NCBI RefSeq assembly: GCF_014189535.1
Contig: NZ_CP050308.1
Coordinates: 3,848,408-3,912,407, forward strand
Source: Rhizobium lusitanum
GTDB taxonomy: Bacteria > Pseudomonadota > Alphaproteobacteria > Rhizobiales > Rhizobiaceae
DNA: 64,000 nt
Reading direction: 5' to 3'
Shown: positions 18,753 to 28,900 of the stretch, piece after piece
Position numbering within the stretch: the first letter of the stretch is position 1
Layout: every line of letters begins with the position of its first letter
Program-made: the position numbers and the translations under genes
Notes under the pieces: generated by a model
The model's input: the letters and a program-made list of their open reading frames with translations, nothing else
What the model was told of the DNA's origin: nothing
Database searches by the model: none

Positions 18753-19818
18753 GTCGGCTTGCACTCGTGTTCAGCAATTTCGGCGCGGTTGGTTTCATCG
18801 CCTCACGCACATAATGATCAAAGATCAAATCTTCTTCGAGCATTAGTTCGGCAATATGCAACGAACGCAATCTCGTAGCAACGTCTTCAAGAGCGGTATG
18901 CCTTGACAGTAACGGAAGGTCGCCGATCGAAATGCCAAATAGTTCACCTATCGCGTCTTGAAAATGAATGCTGTTGGTATCGTGTCCGACCACGGTGAAG
19001 CGGGAAAGCAGGTCGATCGCGGCTGCGACATCGCCGCGGGTTGCCAGTTGCTCCGGCGTGGTTGTGACGAGTTGGCGGGTGACGGGCGAGACCAGAACAT
19101 TCGTGACGTTCTGCGGCGCTTTCTTCAGTGCGGTTTTAAGCGACGCATCGCTTTCGAGATCGACTTCCGCGAAGTGTTCCGCCGCGGGCGCCAGGATGAT
19201 CTTGTCGCGGTCGCCGAAGAAGGAGATCTGGGTTTTCGCCATGCGCTTCAGGAGAAAGATACGCAGGGCCAGCTCGTAATAGGGATCGGTCAGCAGGACG
19301 ATTGCCTTGAAGCCCTTGTCGAGGAACTCCTCATAGTTCCGCAACAGCAAGCGTCCGCTGATGTAAATCGACTTGATGGCATTGAGATGAAAGGCCTGAA
19401 GAGCCGTCTCATGGCCGAAGCGTTCCACCGACGACAGCTCATACTGAAAATGACGACCGCAGTGATAATCGAATTTGACCATCGGCAGGAGTTGCGTTTC
19501 CAGCCGCAAGATCTTCTGGGGGACCAGTTGTGATACTTGCGGTCGCCGATAGATCAGCAATCCCGACTTGGCGTCGTGAATCATGAGTGTACTGCGCTCG
19601 GCGAGATCAGGAATGATCTTCGTATCGAGTTTGAAGCCAACCCGGCCGTTCTCGTGGCGGCCCGAATCAATGACGGCCTGCTTGAGCTGATCGCAGGGCA
19701 GAACCATCAGGTCGCCGTTCGCATCCGACACCCTGATGTGCGGCATATCGGAGAACCCGTCCGGGATAAGATAACCCTCGAGAACCGTGCCGCGATCATA
19801 TTCGAGATTAAACAGCAC
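18733..19818 (-). CDS. Unrecognised protein of the capsule operon
   Basis: I do not recognise this protein (about 361 residues). It has no signal peptide and no membrane segment. The first ~110 residues look beta-rich. A central stretch (ISGRLLLRNYEEFLDKGFKA then LLTDPYYELALRIFL) has a Rossmann-like alternation. The end is helical. The order of C-terminal elements (TVVGHDTNSIHFQDAIGELF then LEEDLIFDHYVREA) loosely recalls sulfotransferase-like proteins, but no PAPS-binding loop is visible, so this is weak. The start is taken at a GTG preceded by GGAGGCATTC. The longer frame would need a TTG without a ribosome-binding site. Its stop overlaps the next gene, so it belongs to the capsule operon. 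Confidence 0.7.
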   Translation of the reverse strand: MLFNLEYDRGTVLEGYLIPDGFSDMPHIRVSDANGDLMVLPCDQLKQAVIDSGRHENGRVGFKLDTKIIPDLAERSTLMIHDAKSGLLIYRRPQVSQLVPQKILRLETQLLPMVKFDYHCGRHFQYELSSVERFGHETALQAFHLNAIKSIYISGRLLLRNYEEFLDKGFKAIVLLTDPYYELALRIFLLKRMAKTQISFFGDRDKIILAPAAEHFAEVDLESDASLKTALKKAPQNVTNVLVSPVTRQLVTTTPEQLATRGDVAAAIDLLSRFTVVGHDTNSIHFQDAIGELFGISIGDLPLLSRHTALEDVATRLRSLHIAELMLEEDLIFDHYVREAMKPTAPKLLNTSASRHAQNSH

Positions 19819-19960
19819 GAATGCCTCCAGGCGTCCTGGCCCGTTCGGCGGGGAGGGCGCGTTGGCCTTCAAGAACCATCAAATTGTCGTCTGTGTCTTC
19901 AAACACGTTAAGATCGTCCCAAATGCCCTGGCGCTCGATGCCGGCATGCGTGTTCTCTTG

Positions 19961-20821
19961 TCACGAAGCAGCAGACGCCTTGCGCGCCAGGAGAGAGAAA
20001 GATGGACCGCCGGGATGGTCCAAATTCTCATCCCTGATCACGATATCGTTGTATCCAAGCTTTTCCAACAGCATCAATATGTCGTCGCGATGCATCCAGA
20101 AATGCCGATCCTTCATGCCGCCGCAAAAGGATGCATTGGAGTTGGCGAGCTGGTAGCTGCGCTCATAATAGCGCACGGGAACACCCGCGATCGTCTTCGT
20201 TTCGATTTTGCCGCTGAAAGGACGTCGCCGCACGTCGCTTTCGGGCATGGCCTCATCGAGGAAAAAATGCGTCCAGATGAAGACGGCGTTGGTGCGGCTC
20301 GCCAGTCGTCGCAAGAATTCCCCAGGGTCGGCCATATGGTAGAGCACGCCGGAGGCGAGGGCGAAATCATAGACTTCGTCGTGCTCGGCAAGCCATGCCT
20401 GTATGTCGCCCAATAAGAATGAAGCACTATTGATATTGAGAATTTGCCTCGTTAGCAGGCATCTCAGAAAACAGAGCCGATTTGCTTCGATGGCGTCGAT
20501 TCGAGCCGGCTGCTGGCGATCCAGCATATAGGTGTGCATACCTTCCAGCGGCCCGACCTCGAGAATCTTCTTTCCCTTGATGGAACCGAAGGTTTTCAAG
20601 GCCCAGTTGATGCGGTCATCCGCATAAAGAGGGAGATTTCCAGCTTTTAGCTTGAGGGCGGCAGGAAAGGCGCAACTCCAGCCCGGAAGAGCATCGATTG
20701 CATTCTGATGATCGGGTTTACCTTGTTCGTATTGATCGAATATCGCTCCGAGAGAGTTCTCCTGGGTCTTATTCTTGGATCGCTTTGGAAAGCCGAACAT
20801 TGGCAAAACCTTCATTCTCAT
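19961..20821 (-). CDS. Class I SAM-dependent methyltransferase
   Basis: This cytoplasmic protein of about 286 residues has a class I methyltransferase core. The SAM-binding motif I is KILEVGPLEGMHT, followed by an acidic residue in DAIEANRL, a LLGDIQAW segment and the post-I region YDFALASGVLYHM. The VLYHMADP stretch is typical of small-molecule or tRNA-wobble-type methyltransferases. In this setting a sugar or lipid methylation is plausible but inferred. The exact start is uncertain: GTG 20848, ATG 20821 and ATG 20815 are all in frame. I chose 20821 because GGGATGA lies at suitable spacing. It is the first gene of the minus-strand operon; 142 bases separate it from the next gene. Confidence 0.8.
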   Translation of the reverse strand: MRMKVLPMFGFPKRSKNKTQENSLGAIFDQYEQGKPDHQNAIDALPGWSCAFPAALKLKAGNLPLYADDRINWALKTFGSIKGKKILEVGPLEGMHTYMLDRQQPARIDAIEANRLCFLRCLLTRQILNINSASFLLGDIQAWLAEHDEVYDFALASGVLYHMADPGEFLRRLASRTNAVFIWTHFFLDEAMPESDVRRRPFSGKIETKTIAGVPVRYYERSYQLANSNASFCGGMKDRHFWMHRDDILMLLEKLGYNDIVIRDENLDHPGGPSFSLLARKASAAS

Positions 20822-21408
20822 TAGCACTTCATCCCGGTTTCGAGGCACCTCCAGACCGGATCGAGCCGCTACATCGCGCAGTATGTGTTGCGCCCCGTAA
20901 CCACTCTAATGATTCCATTTCGTTCGATCGCTTTTGCCGTGGCAAATCCTGCGAAGAACGATGCCGAAGTTTTACTCGTTCCTGATTGTCATGGTCGGCA
21001 CCCATGTATCCGTCACGGTTTAGAGTTCGCAACTACGATAGGCAAGAGCTTGCTTATGAAAAGGAGGCGGTAAGGTAACGTCATTCAATTCGACTACAGT
21101 TGGGCTTTGCCTGCGGTCATTTCTTAACGGATACTTTTATCATTCAGTAAATATTAATTTAAATTTATACAAAACTACTGAGATAAATTGCGTTAGTGAT
21201 GTTTTCAGCCTATGGGGCATAGGGTTGTGCGGCCGTTCGCGATTAAAGTGTGTTCACGAGATAGCGCACATTTTTTGGGGGCGTGTGTCTTGGATGGGCT
21301 TGTTGAGGAGCGTTCATTATGCTTTTCAAGGTGTCAACGGATTTGTGAATAATGCGCTGCTCTGACCGAGTCGGTTGTGACGGCTGATGTTAATTTGAGG
21401 TTATTCAA
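20822..21408. promoter_or_regulatory. Divergent regulatory region between the two capsule arms
   Basis: About 590 bases without a convincing gene lie between the methyltransferase (minus) and the export lipoprotein (plus). The middle (about 21070-21240) is markedly AT-rich, with a cluster of TAAATATTAATTTAAATT-like sequence at 21147-21165. It must hold the promoters for both arms. AT-rich patches of this kind attract xenogeneic-silencer-type or MucR-like regulators in rhizobia; that link is inference. No clean -35/-10 pair stood out. Confidence 0.5.
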
Positions 21409-22587
21409 TTGAATCGCGTAGCCGCGTTGTTAGTTTGCGTAGTTCTGGCGGGATGTAATTCCGTATCGAGCGAAGGGCCTTTGGCCGGTGCTATTGATGG
21501 CGACGCGGGGCGGTCCAGTGCTGAGCTCGGGCGCAAGAATGCGGCTGTTTTCGATCTCGTCGATATTGATAGCCGCTCGGCGCGTCTCGTTTCCGACTAT
21601 GTCTCCACCGCGCTCAACCGCCGGTTCGGCATCGGCGGCGGTGTCGGACGTGTGGTCATCGGTGTCGGCGATGCACTGCGGGTGACCATTTTCGAGGCAG
21701 GCTCCGACGGGTTGTTTTCGACGGCTCAATCGAAGCAGGTGTCTTTGGACATCGTCGTCCAGCCGGATGGAACGGCGGCTATTCCCTATGCTGGCTCTGT
21801 GAGGTTCGCGGGCAAGACGCTGGAGCAGGCGCGCAAGGCGGTTCTGGCCGCGTTGGCGACCAAGGCGGTCGAGCCTGATGTGATTGTCACGAGCACTGGT
21901 ACGGCATCGCGCACAGTGACCGTTTCCGGGGCTGTCGGTCGTCCCTCGCTGGTTCCCCTAGACCTGACCAGCGAAAAGATCACGCAGGTGATCGCCAAGG
22001 CGGGCGGACCGGTCACTCAGCCTTATGAAACGTCTGTCACGCTGGTTCGCGGCAACAAGATCGGCACTGCACTTCTGAAGTCGATCGTCGAGCACCCGTC
22101 CGAGGACATCTATGTCCAGCCCGGTGATCAGGTTTTCCTCGTCCGCGACCCGCGAACCTTTACCCTTATGGGCTCCGTCAAGGGTGACGGCCGTTTGGAA
22201 TTCGGCGCCAATGACCTCAATCTTCTCGAAGCTGTCGCTTTGGGTCACGGCGCGACCGATGAATCGAGCAATGCCCAGGGGTTCTTCCTGTTCCGCTATG
22301 AAGAGCCGGATATCGTCAGGAGCCTGCTCGGCCCCGCCCGTTTCCAGGCGCTTCTGCAAAAGGGAATGGCGCCGGATTCCAAGGGCCGTTATCCGATCGT
22401 CTATCGATTTGACATGTCGCATCCCGACAGTCTCATCGTTGGGCAAACATTCCCGGTCAAGAGCCGTGACGTCATCTATGTATCGCGTCATCCCTCGGTC
22501 GACATCCGGAAGTTCCTGACGCTCGTCGGCTCCCCTCTTGGGATCGCCTCCCAGGGTGCCTCGACGGCAGCTAACCTAGGGCAGTAA
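21409..22587 (+). CDS. rkpU: Wza/KpsD-type polysaccharide export outer-membrane lipoprotein (RkpU-like)
   Basis: This 392-residue lipoprotein belongs to the outer-membrane polysaccharide export family. The signal peptide ends in the lipobox LAGC with C16 as the lipidated residue. A poly-export domain follows at about 80-170 (IGVGDALRVTIFEAG, then VQPDGTAAIPYAG). One or two SLBB-like segments follow (for example ITQVIAKAGGPV near 190). The start is TTG with GAGG 8 bases upstream; the N-terminus fits a signal peptide exactly. In Sinorhizobium fredii a gene called rkpU lies immediately before rkpA and is needed for K-antigen. I use the symbol on position and family, from memory, so it is tentative. 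Confidence 0.75.
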   Translation: MNRVAALLVCVVLAGCNSVSSEGPLAGAIDGDAGRSSAELGRKNAAVFDLVDIDSRSARLVSDYVSTALNRRFGIGGGVGRVVIGVGDALRVTIFEAGSDGLFSTAQSKQVSLDIVVQPDGTAAIPYAGSVRFAGKTLEQARKAVLAALATKAVEPDVIVTSTGTASRTVTVSGAVGRPSLVPLDLTSEKITQVIAKAGGPVTQPYETSVTLVRGNKIGTALLKSIVEHPSEDIYVQPGDQVFLVRDPRTFTLMGSVKGDGRLEFGANDLNLLEAVALGHGATDESSNAQGFFLFRYEEPDIVRSLLGPARFQALLQKGMAPDSKGRYPIVYRFDMSHPDSLIVGQTFPVKSRDVIYVSRHPSVDIRKFLTLVGSPLGIASQGASTAANLGQ

Positions 22588-22960
22588 ATCCTGTGGGTGG
22601 GGGACGCCTGACTCCGCATGCTTCGCGCGTTGATCACCGTTCGGACACCGGCATCCGCATGATTTCGGCAGGTTGTTGTGTTGTCGAAGGATCAGAATTC
22701 ATAAGAGATCGCGAAGATTTACAGGAGCCGGCAAGGCGCTGCCTGCATTTTTCCAAGTGTTGCTCCTCGATGATTTGAAAGCGAATGCGCGCCGACACTT
22801 TTTGTCGAAAGCGTCATCTTTGTTATCTGTTACTCAACGCGGCGTTCCGCACTTGATCTTTTTACGGGTGACAACTGGAGATAATTATGATGAGAACGTT
22901 TATTAGATGATGTTGGCTACTTTCATCCTGGGGCAGTTTAAAAAATAACGCCGAGAGATC
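22588..22960. other. Gap between rkpU-like gene and rkpA
   Basis: These 373 bases hold no supported gene. The last ~150 bases become AT-richer (GATAATTATGATG near 22880), so rkpA may have its own promoter there. No convincing -35/-10 pair or terminator was found, and read-through from the upstream gene is equally possible. Confidence 0.4.
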
Positions 22961-25900
22961 ATGACGATTGAAATTATCGGACGGGCGAGTATCGCCCCGG
23001 GGGCGGGTTCGATTGAAGAGCTGCAGCTCGTTCTCAAGGAAGGGCGTTGCACGGTTGGCCGCATTCCCGATGAACGCTGGGATCTAGCCCGTTTCTGGCA
23101 TCCGGTCGTCGGCACTCAAGGAAAAACCTATAGCTACGCCGCCGGAATCATGGCGGACATCTACTCTTTCGACCCGACAGTCTTCGGCCTTTCGCAGCGC
23201 GAGGCGATGCAGATGGATCCGCAGCAGCGTATCCTTCTCAACCTCGTCTGGCGGGCTTTGGAAGATGCGAACCTGCCTGTCGATGGCTTTGAGGGTGAAC
23301 GGGTCGGTGTCTATGTCGGCGCATCGTCGCTCGACCATGGCAATTTGACGGCCGAAGATCCGGCGTCTGGCAGCCCTTATTTCATGACCGGTAACACGCT
23401 TTCGATCGTTGCCAACCGCATTTCACATATTTTCGGCCTGCAGGGGCCGAGCATGACGATCGACACGGCTTGTTCGTCGTCGCTTGTGGCGCTCGATCAG
23501 GCGGTGAGGGCTTTGGAGAGCGGTGACATCGACACTGCGATCGTCGGCGGCATCAACCTTCTGCTCCACCCGCTTTCCTTCGTCGGCTTTGCCCAAGCGC
23601 GTATGCTATCGCCGGAAGGCCTTTGTCGGGCCTACGACGATAATGGCCGTGGCTACGTCCGTGCGGAAGGCGGCGCGGCCATCATTCTGCGCAGGACCGA
23701 TCGCGCCCTACGCGAAAAGGATCGCAGTTACGCCCGCATTCACGCGGTCGGGGTCAACTCCTCCGGCCGCACGAATGGTATCTCGCTGCCGTCGCGGGAG
23801 GCGCAAGCCGCTCTGCTGCGCTCGATCTACGAAGGCAAGAATATCGACGTCAACCGTATCGCCTTCATCGAAGGTCATGGCACAGGGACCAAGGTCGGTG
23901 ATCCCGCCGAAGTCTGGGCGATCGGCGAAGTCATTGGCCGAAACCGACGGGCGCCCGTGCCGGTCGGCTCGATCAAATCCAATATCGGCCACACCGAACC
24001 TGCCTCCGGCCTTTTCGGCCTGCTGAAGGCAATGATCGCGCTGGAGAACAATTTTCTGCCGGCGTCGCTGCATTTCGACCAGCCGAATGAGACGATCGAT
24101 TTCGAAGGATTGAACGTTCGGGTCAACACATCGGCCATCGAGCTTCTTCCGGCGAAACGCCCGCGCTTTGCGGGCATCAATTCTTTCGGCTTCGGCGGCA
24201 CCAATGCCCATGTCGTCATCAGCGATCCCGACCCGATTGCTCCACCCGAGCCGCAGATGCGGGGCGACGGCACCATTTTCGTCGCGAGCGCACACACGGC
24301 CTCGGCACTTTCGAGGCTGCTTGAGGACTATAAGACCAGCCTGACCTATGCGGAGCCCAAGGAGGCCCGGCAGATCGTCGCGTCCGCCGCGGCCAATCGC
24401 GAGCCCTTGCGCCACCGTTTTGCGGCCAAAGCGAAGGATAGTGCGGCGGTACTAACGGCGATCGATGCGCATTTGTCCGGCGAGGCTTCCATCGGTGAAA
24501 CCGGGGAAGTACCGGGCCAGACCGTCAAGATCGCCTTCGTCTTTTCCGGAAACGGCTCGCAATGGGCGGGAATGGGCGTCGAAGCCTATCAGGAAAACCG
24601 CCATTTCCGGCAATGTTTCCAATCATTCAGCGCGCTCTTCGAGTATTATATTGGCGAGAAGCTGACGGACATTCTGGTTTCGGACGGCCTGAGCTTGCGG
24701 CTTGCCGATACCAAGATCGCGCAGCCCCTGCTGTTTGCCGTTCAGGCTTCGCTGTCGGATTGCCTGGCGGCGCTTGGCGTGAAGCCCGATGTTGTCTTCG
24801 GCCACTCGGTCGGCGAAATCGCCGCCGCTTATGCGGCCAAGGCACTGACGGCTGCCGAAGCGGTCGCGATCGTCGCCAAGCGCTCGTTGCATCAGGATCT
24901 CCTTGCCGGCGCGGGCAAAATGGCTGCTGTCGTTCTCAACGAGGACGCCGCACTCGCTTTCGCTAAGTCGAATGGTCTCGACGAAATCTGCATCGCAGCG
25001 ATCAATGCGCCGAATTCGGTCACGATTTCCGGTCCTGTCCACGAGATCGAGGCGTTCAAGGATGCCGCCCGCAAAGCGCATATCGTCGCGCATATACTCG
25101 ATATCAATTACCCCTTTCATCATCCGATCATCGACCGGGCGAAGGACGCATTCCTGGCGGATCTGCCGGATGTCGCGCCGGACGCTGGTGCGGGTTCGTT
25201 CATTTCAACGGTGACCGGTGAGCTCCATGACGGTCGTCTGCTGGATACCCAATATTGGTGGCGCAACGTTCGTGATCCCGTGCTTTTCAAGGTTGCCTGT
25301 CAGGCGGCGATGGCCATGGGATGCAACCTGTTCATTGAGATCGCACCGCGTCCAATCCTCTCGAACTATGTGATGGAGATCGCCAAGCAGGCGTCCGTCC
25401 AGGTGGTTGCGATACCGACACTGCTGCGCGAGGCGCCGGTCCCTGGCCGAGATCCCGTTTCGCAGTCCTTCGCGCGCGCTGTCGCCCATGGTGCGCCGGC
25501 ACTGCGTTCGCGCGGAAGTGCGACGCGCAATGCCTTCGTCAAGCTGCCGCCCTTGCCGTTCGAACCGGTCGAGCTGCGTTCGCAGCCGACAACTGATGAG
25601 ATCGACATTTTCGGTCGCGACGGCAAGAGCCCCTACACCTTGCTCGGCTGGCGCACGGACCCCAACGGCTCCAGCTGGAAGAACCATCTGGACGCGCATC
25701 TGTTCGCCGATCTTGCCGAGCATGTCGTTGATGGCAAGGCGATCCTGCCGGGCAGTGGCTTCATCGAGATCGCCGTTACCGCCATTCAGCAATATTACGA
25801 GGCCGATGAGGTCGAGATCGGCAACCTCGAGATCCTGAGGCCCCTGGAACTGCGCCAGGACCGCATGGTGGAGCTGTCGACCATCCTGTCGCCTGAGACC

Positions 25901-28900
25901 GGCAACATCGAGATCCGCTCGCGCGAGCGGCTGAGCAATGACGACTGGACCGTCCATGCCGTCGCACGCGGCCGCAAGCCGATCGACCTCGGCGTGATCG
26001 AGGAGCGAGCCCAGCGTCGGTCCGAGGGTCGGAAGTCCATCCTGACCTCCGAGAAGACTTACGACACAGCGGAGCGTTTCGGTCTGCAATACGGCCCACA
26101 TTTCCAGCTTCTGTCGAAGGCTGTCGCTTTCGGCCATGACGTCATCGAAGTAGACCTAAAGCGGGCCGCTGCTCCCAGTCACCCTTTCGCGAGCTACAAT
26201 CTCAATCCGATGTCGGTCGATGCGGCGTTCCATGGTCTCGTCGCGCTGTTCGAACAACTGTCCGGCGATGAGGCCGGCGCTCCCTATATTCCGGTTCGCT
26301 TCGGCACCGTGCGTGTTTCGGGCAAGGGAAGGCGGATCGCCAAAGCTGTCATAGAGATCGATCGGTTCAGCCGTAATTCGATCAAGGCCCGTTTCCGCAT
26401 GCTGGATGCCGAAGGCGGTCAGATCGCCGTTTTTGACGACTGCCGCTTCCGCCGCACCTATCTGCGCCGTCATACAACGCTTGCCTCTGTCGCGTTCCAC
26501 TATGAGACCGTGCCATCGGCAATCTTCGGACGTCGGCCTGGTTCGGACATGGCGCTGCCGGATGCCTCGGTGCTGCAAAACTCTTCGGGGACGCATCCGC
26601 TCAACAATGCGACACTGCTTCTCGATGCGGCCATCTATCGGGCATGCCATGAGATCGCGCTGGCGGTTGCGGGCAAAGGGGGCGTAGTCTCGCTTTCCGA
26701 CCTTTCTGACGAAGCTGAGTTCCGGTCGTTCCTGGTCAACTGCCTCTATATTCTGGAGGATGCCGGTATTGCCTCGGCAGGGGACGACGAGTGGCGCGTG
26801 CCGCTCGATTTTACCTTTCCGCCAGTAAGCGAAGTCCTGCGGGAGCTTTACCATGAGGATGCAGGGCGGGTTGCCGAAGCCGTTCTCGTCAACAATGCCT
26901 ATCGTGAGGCGTTGGAGCGTCTCGCCACAATCCATAAACATGTCCTTGGCCAGTCACCAACCAAGACAGCCGTTCATGCGGTGGGCGGGGCGACTCTGGA
27001 GCATGTGCTCATTCACGCTCCTCTGAGCGGCAAGCGACTTTTGATCATCGAAGAAGCGCTGACAGCATCCATGGAGGCCAATCCTGGTATCATCGGCCAT
27101 ATTCTGGAGGCAGGTTCGACATCCGCGGCTTTCAGCCAACGGCTGGCCGCGATTGCCGCCAAGGCCGGTGCCGGTCTGATCATTGCCGAGCCACGGGAGC
27201 AGGTGCGCCGCGCGCTTGAAATCGCCTTCGAGCGGGATGCGCATGTCATCGTCACGGAGCCTGCTAAGCTTGCAGATCAGCCGCTTGCGGATATCATTGT
27301 CGCTTCCGGCGATCAGAGCCAGTATCTGCTGTCTCGCGATGAAGGGTTGAAAGCCGCCATCCGTGCCGCTGCGTTGCGCAATGCGCAGTTCCTGTTCGCC
27401 GATCGCGCTCCAAGCGCCTTTAATGATTTTGCCTTCGGTCTGTCGGACGGATGGTTTGCCGGCAGTCAGTCGCCGGAATTTCCCGTTGACCAGCTCGGCA
27501 CGCCGCAACAGGTCGAGGATATCTTCGCAGCGCTTGGTTTCGGCAAGGCGGAAATCGAAGAGAAGGTCTTTCCGGAAGGCGTGCTGATCACGGCAAGGGC
27601 CGTGTCTGAACATCAAGCGGTCGACGCTGCCACCTTGCCAGATGTGGATGCACCGCTCCTCGTTCTGTCCGAGTGTGGGGCTCCTTCTATTGGGATCTCC
27701 AATACGCAGACCACCGTAATCGACGTCGGAACCACGCTTCTGGATCTCGGCGATGTCGTAACGTCGCTCGAACATCATCCGGTTCGCGTTCTCTACGCGG
27801 CGGAACGGGAGGGCGATCGTGACGCGTCCGACCTGACGCTGATACGGCTGCGGACGTTTGCGAAACTGGCGGATGCCTTGGCGCGTCGCGCTGATGGCGA
27901 CAGGCCACGACTGGTGATTATCGCTCCGGGCGGCTCGCCGCTGGCCAAGGAGCGGATTGATAGTGCCAATGCCGGCCTTTGGGCCTTCGCGCGCGTGCTG
28001 CAGAACGAATACGACGTCTTTGATGTGCATCTCCTGGATGCCGAAACGGATGACAAGCGGGCGATCGCGGCCGTGGAGACCATCCTTGTCGCCAAGACCG
28101 ACAACAGGGAATGGGTGCTGGATCGGGCGACCGGCGAAGTCCGCGAGATTCGCGCTGCGGCCGGTCCTTTTGCCTCGACCGATATGAGCCGTCGTGATGT
28201 CTCGGCAGCCACCATCCGGCAGCATACGAGCGGCCGCGTCGATAGCGTTGCTTGGGAGGAGACGAACCCACCGTTGCCGTCTGATGGTGAGTTGATTGTC
28301 GCGGTCGAAGCCACCGGCCTCAATTTTCGCGATGTCATGTGGGCAATGGGCCTGCTTCCGGAAGAGGCGCTGGAGGACGGGTTTGCCGGCGCCACGATCG
28401 GCATGGAATTCGCCGGCCGGGTTCTCGCGACTGGATCCGCCGTCGATGATATCCAGCCGGGCGACAAGGTTATGGGGATCGGCCCTGCTGCGTTTTCAAC
28501 CCATGTGCGGGTGCGCCGCGATGGCGTGACCAAGCTGCCGGAAAAGATGGAGACCGTTGCCGCGGCTACGGTGCCTGTCGCCTTCCTGACTGCTTATTAT
28601 GCAATGGTCGAGCTCGGGCGTATTCAACCTGGCGAGACGATCCTGATCCATGGCGCGGCCGGCGGTGTCGGCCTCGCTGCGCTTCAGATTGCCAAGCTCA
28701 AGGGCGCCAAGGTGATCGCCACCGCGGGCACGGTCGAGAAGCGCCGTTTCCTGGATATGCTGGGAGCTGACCATGTGCTTGATTCCCGCTCATTGGATTT
28801 TGTTGCGGGCGTGCGCCATCTCACGCGCGGCGAAGGTGTCGATCTCGTACTGAATTCTCTGTTTTCCGAAGCGATGGAGCGCAGCATCGAGCTGGTCAAG

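Noticed and set aside
20961..21023. 20-residue frame in the divergent capsule region
   Set aside because: No ribosome-binding site and no charge or helix pattern that would mark a real microprotein.
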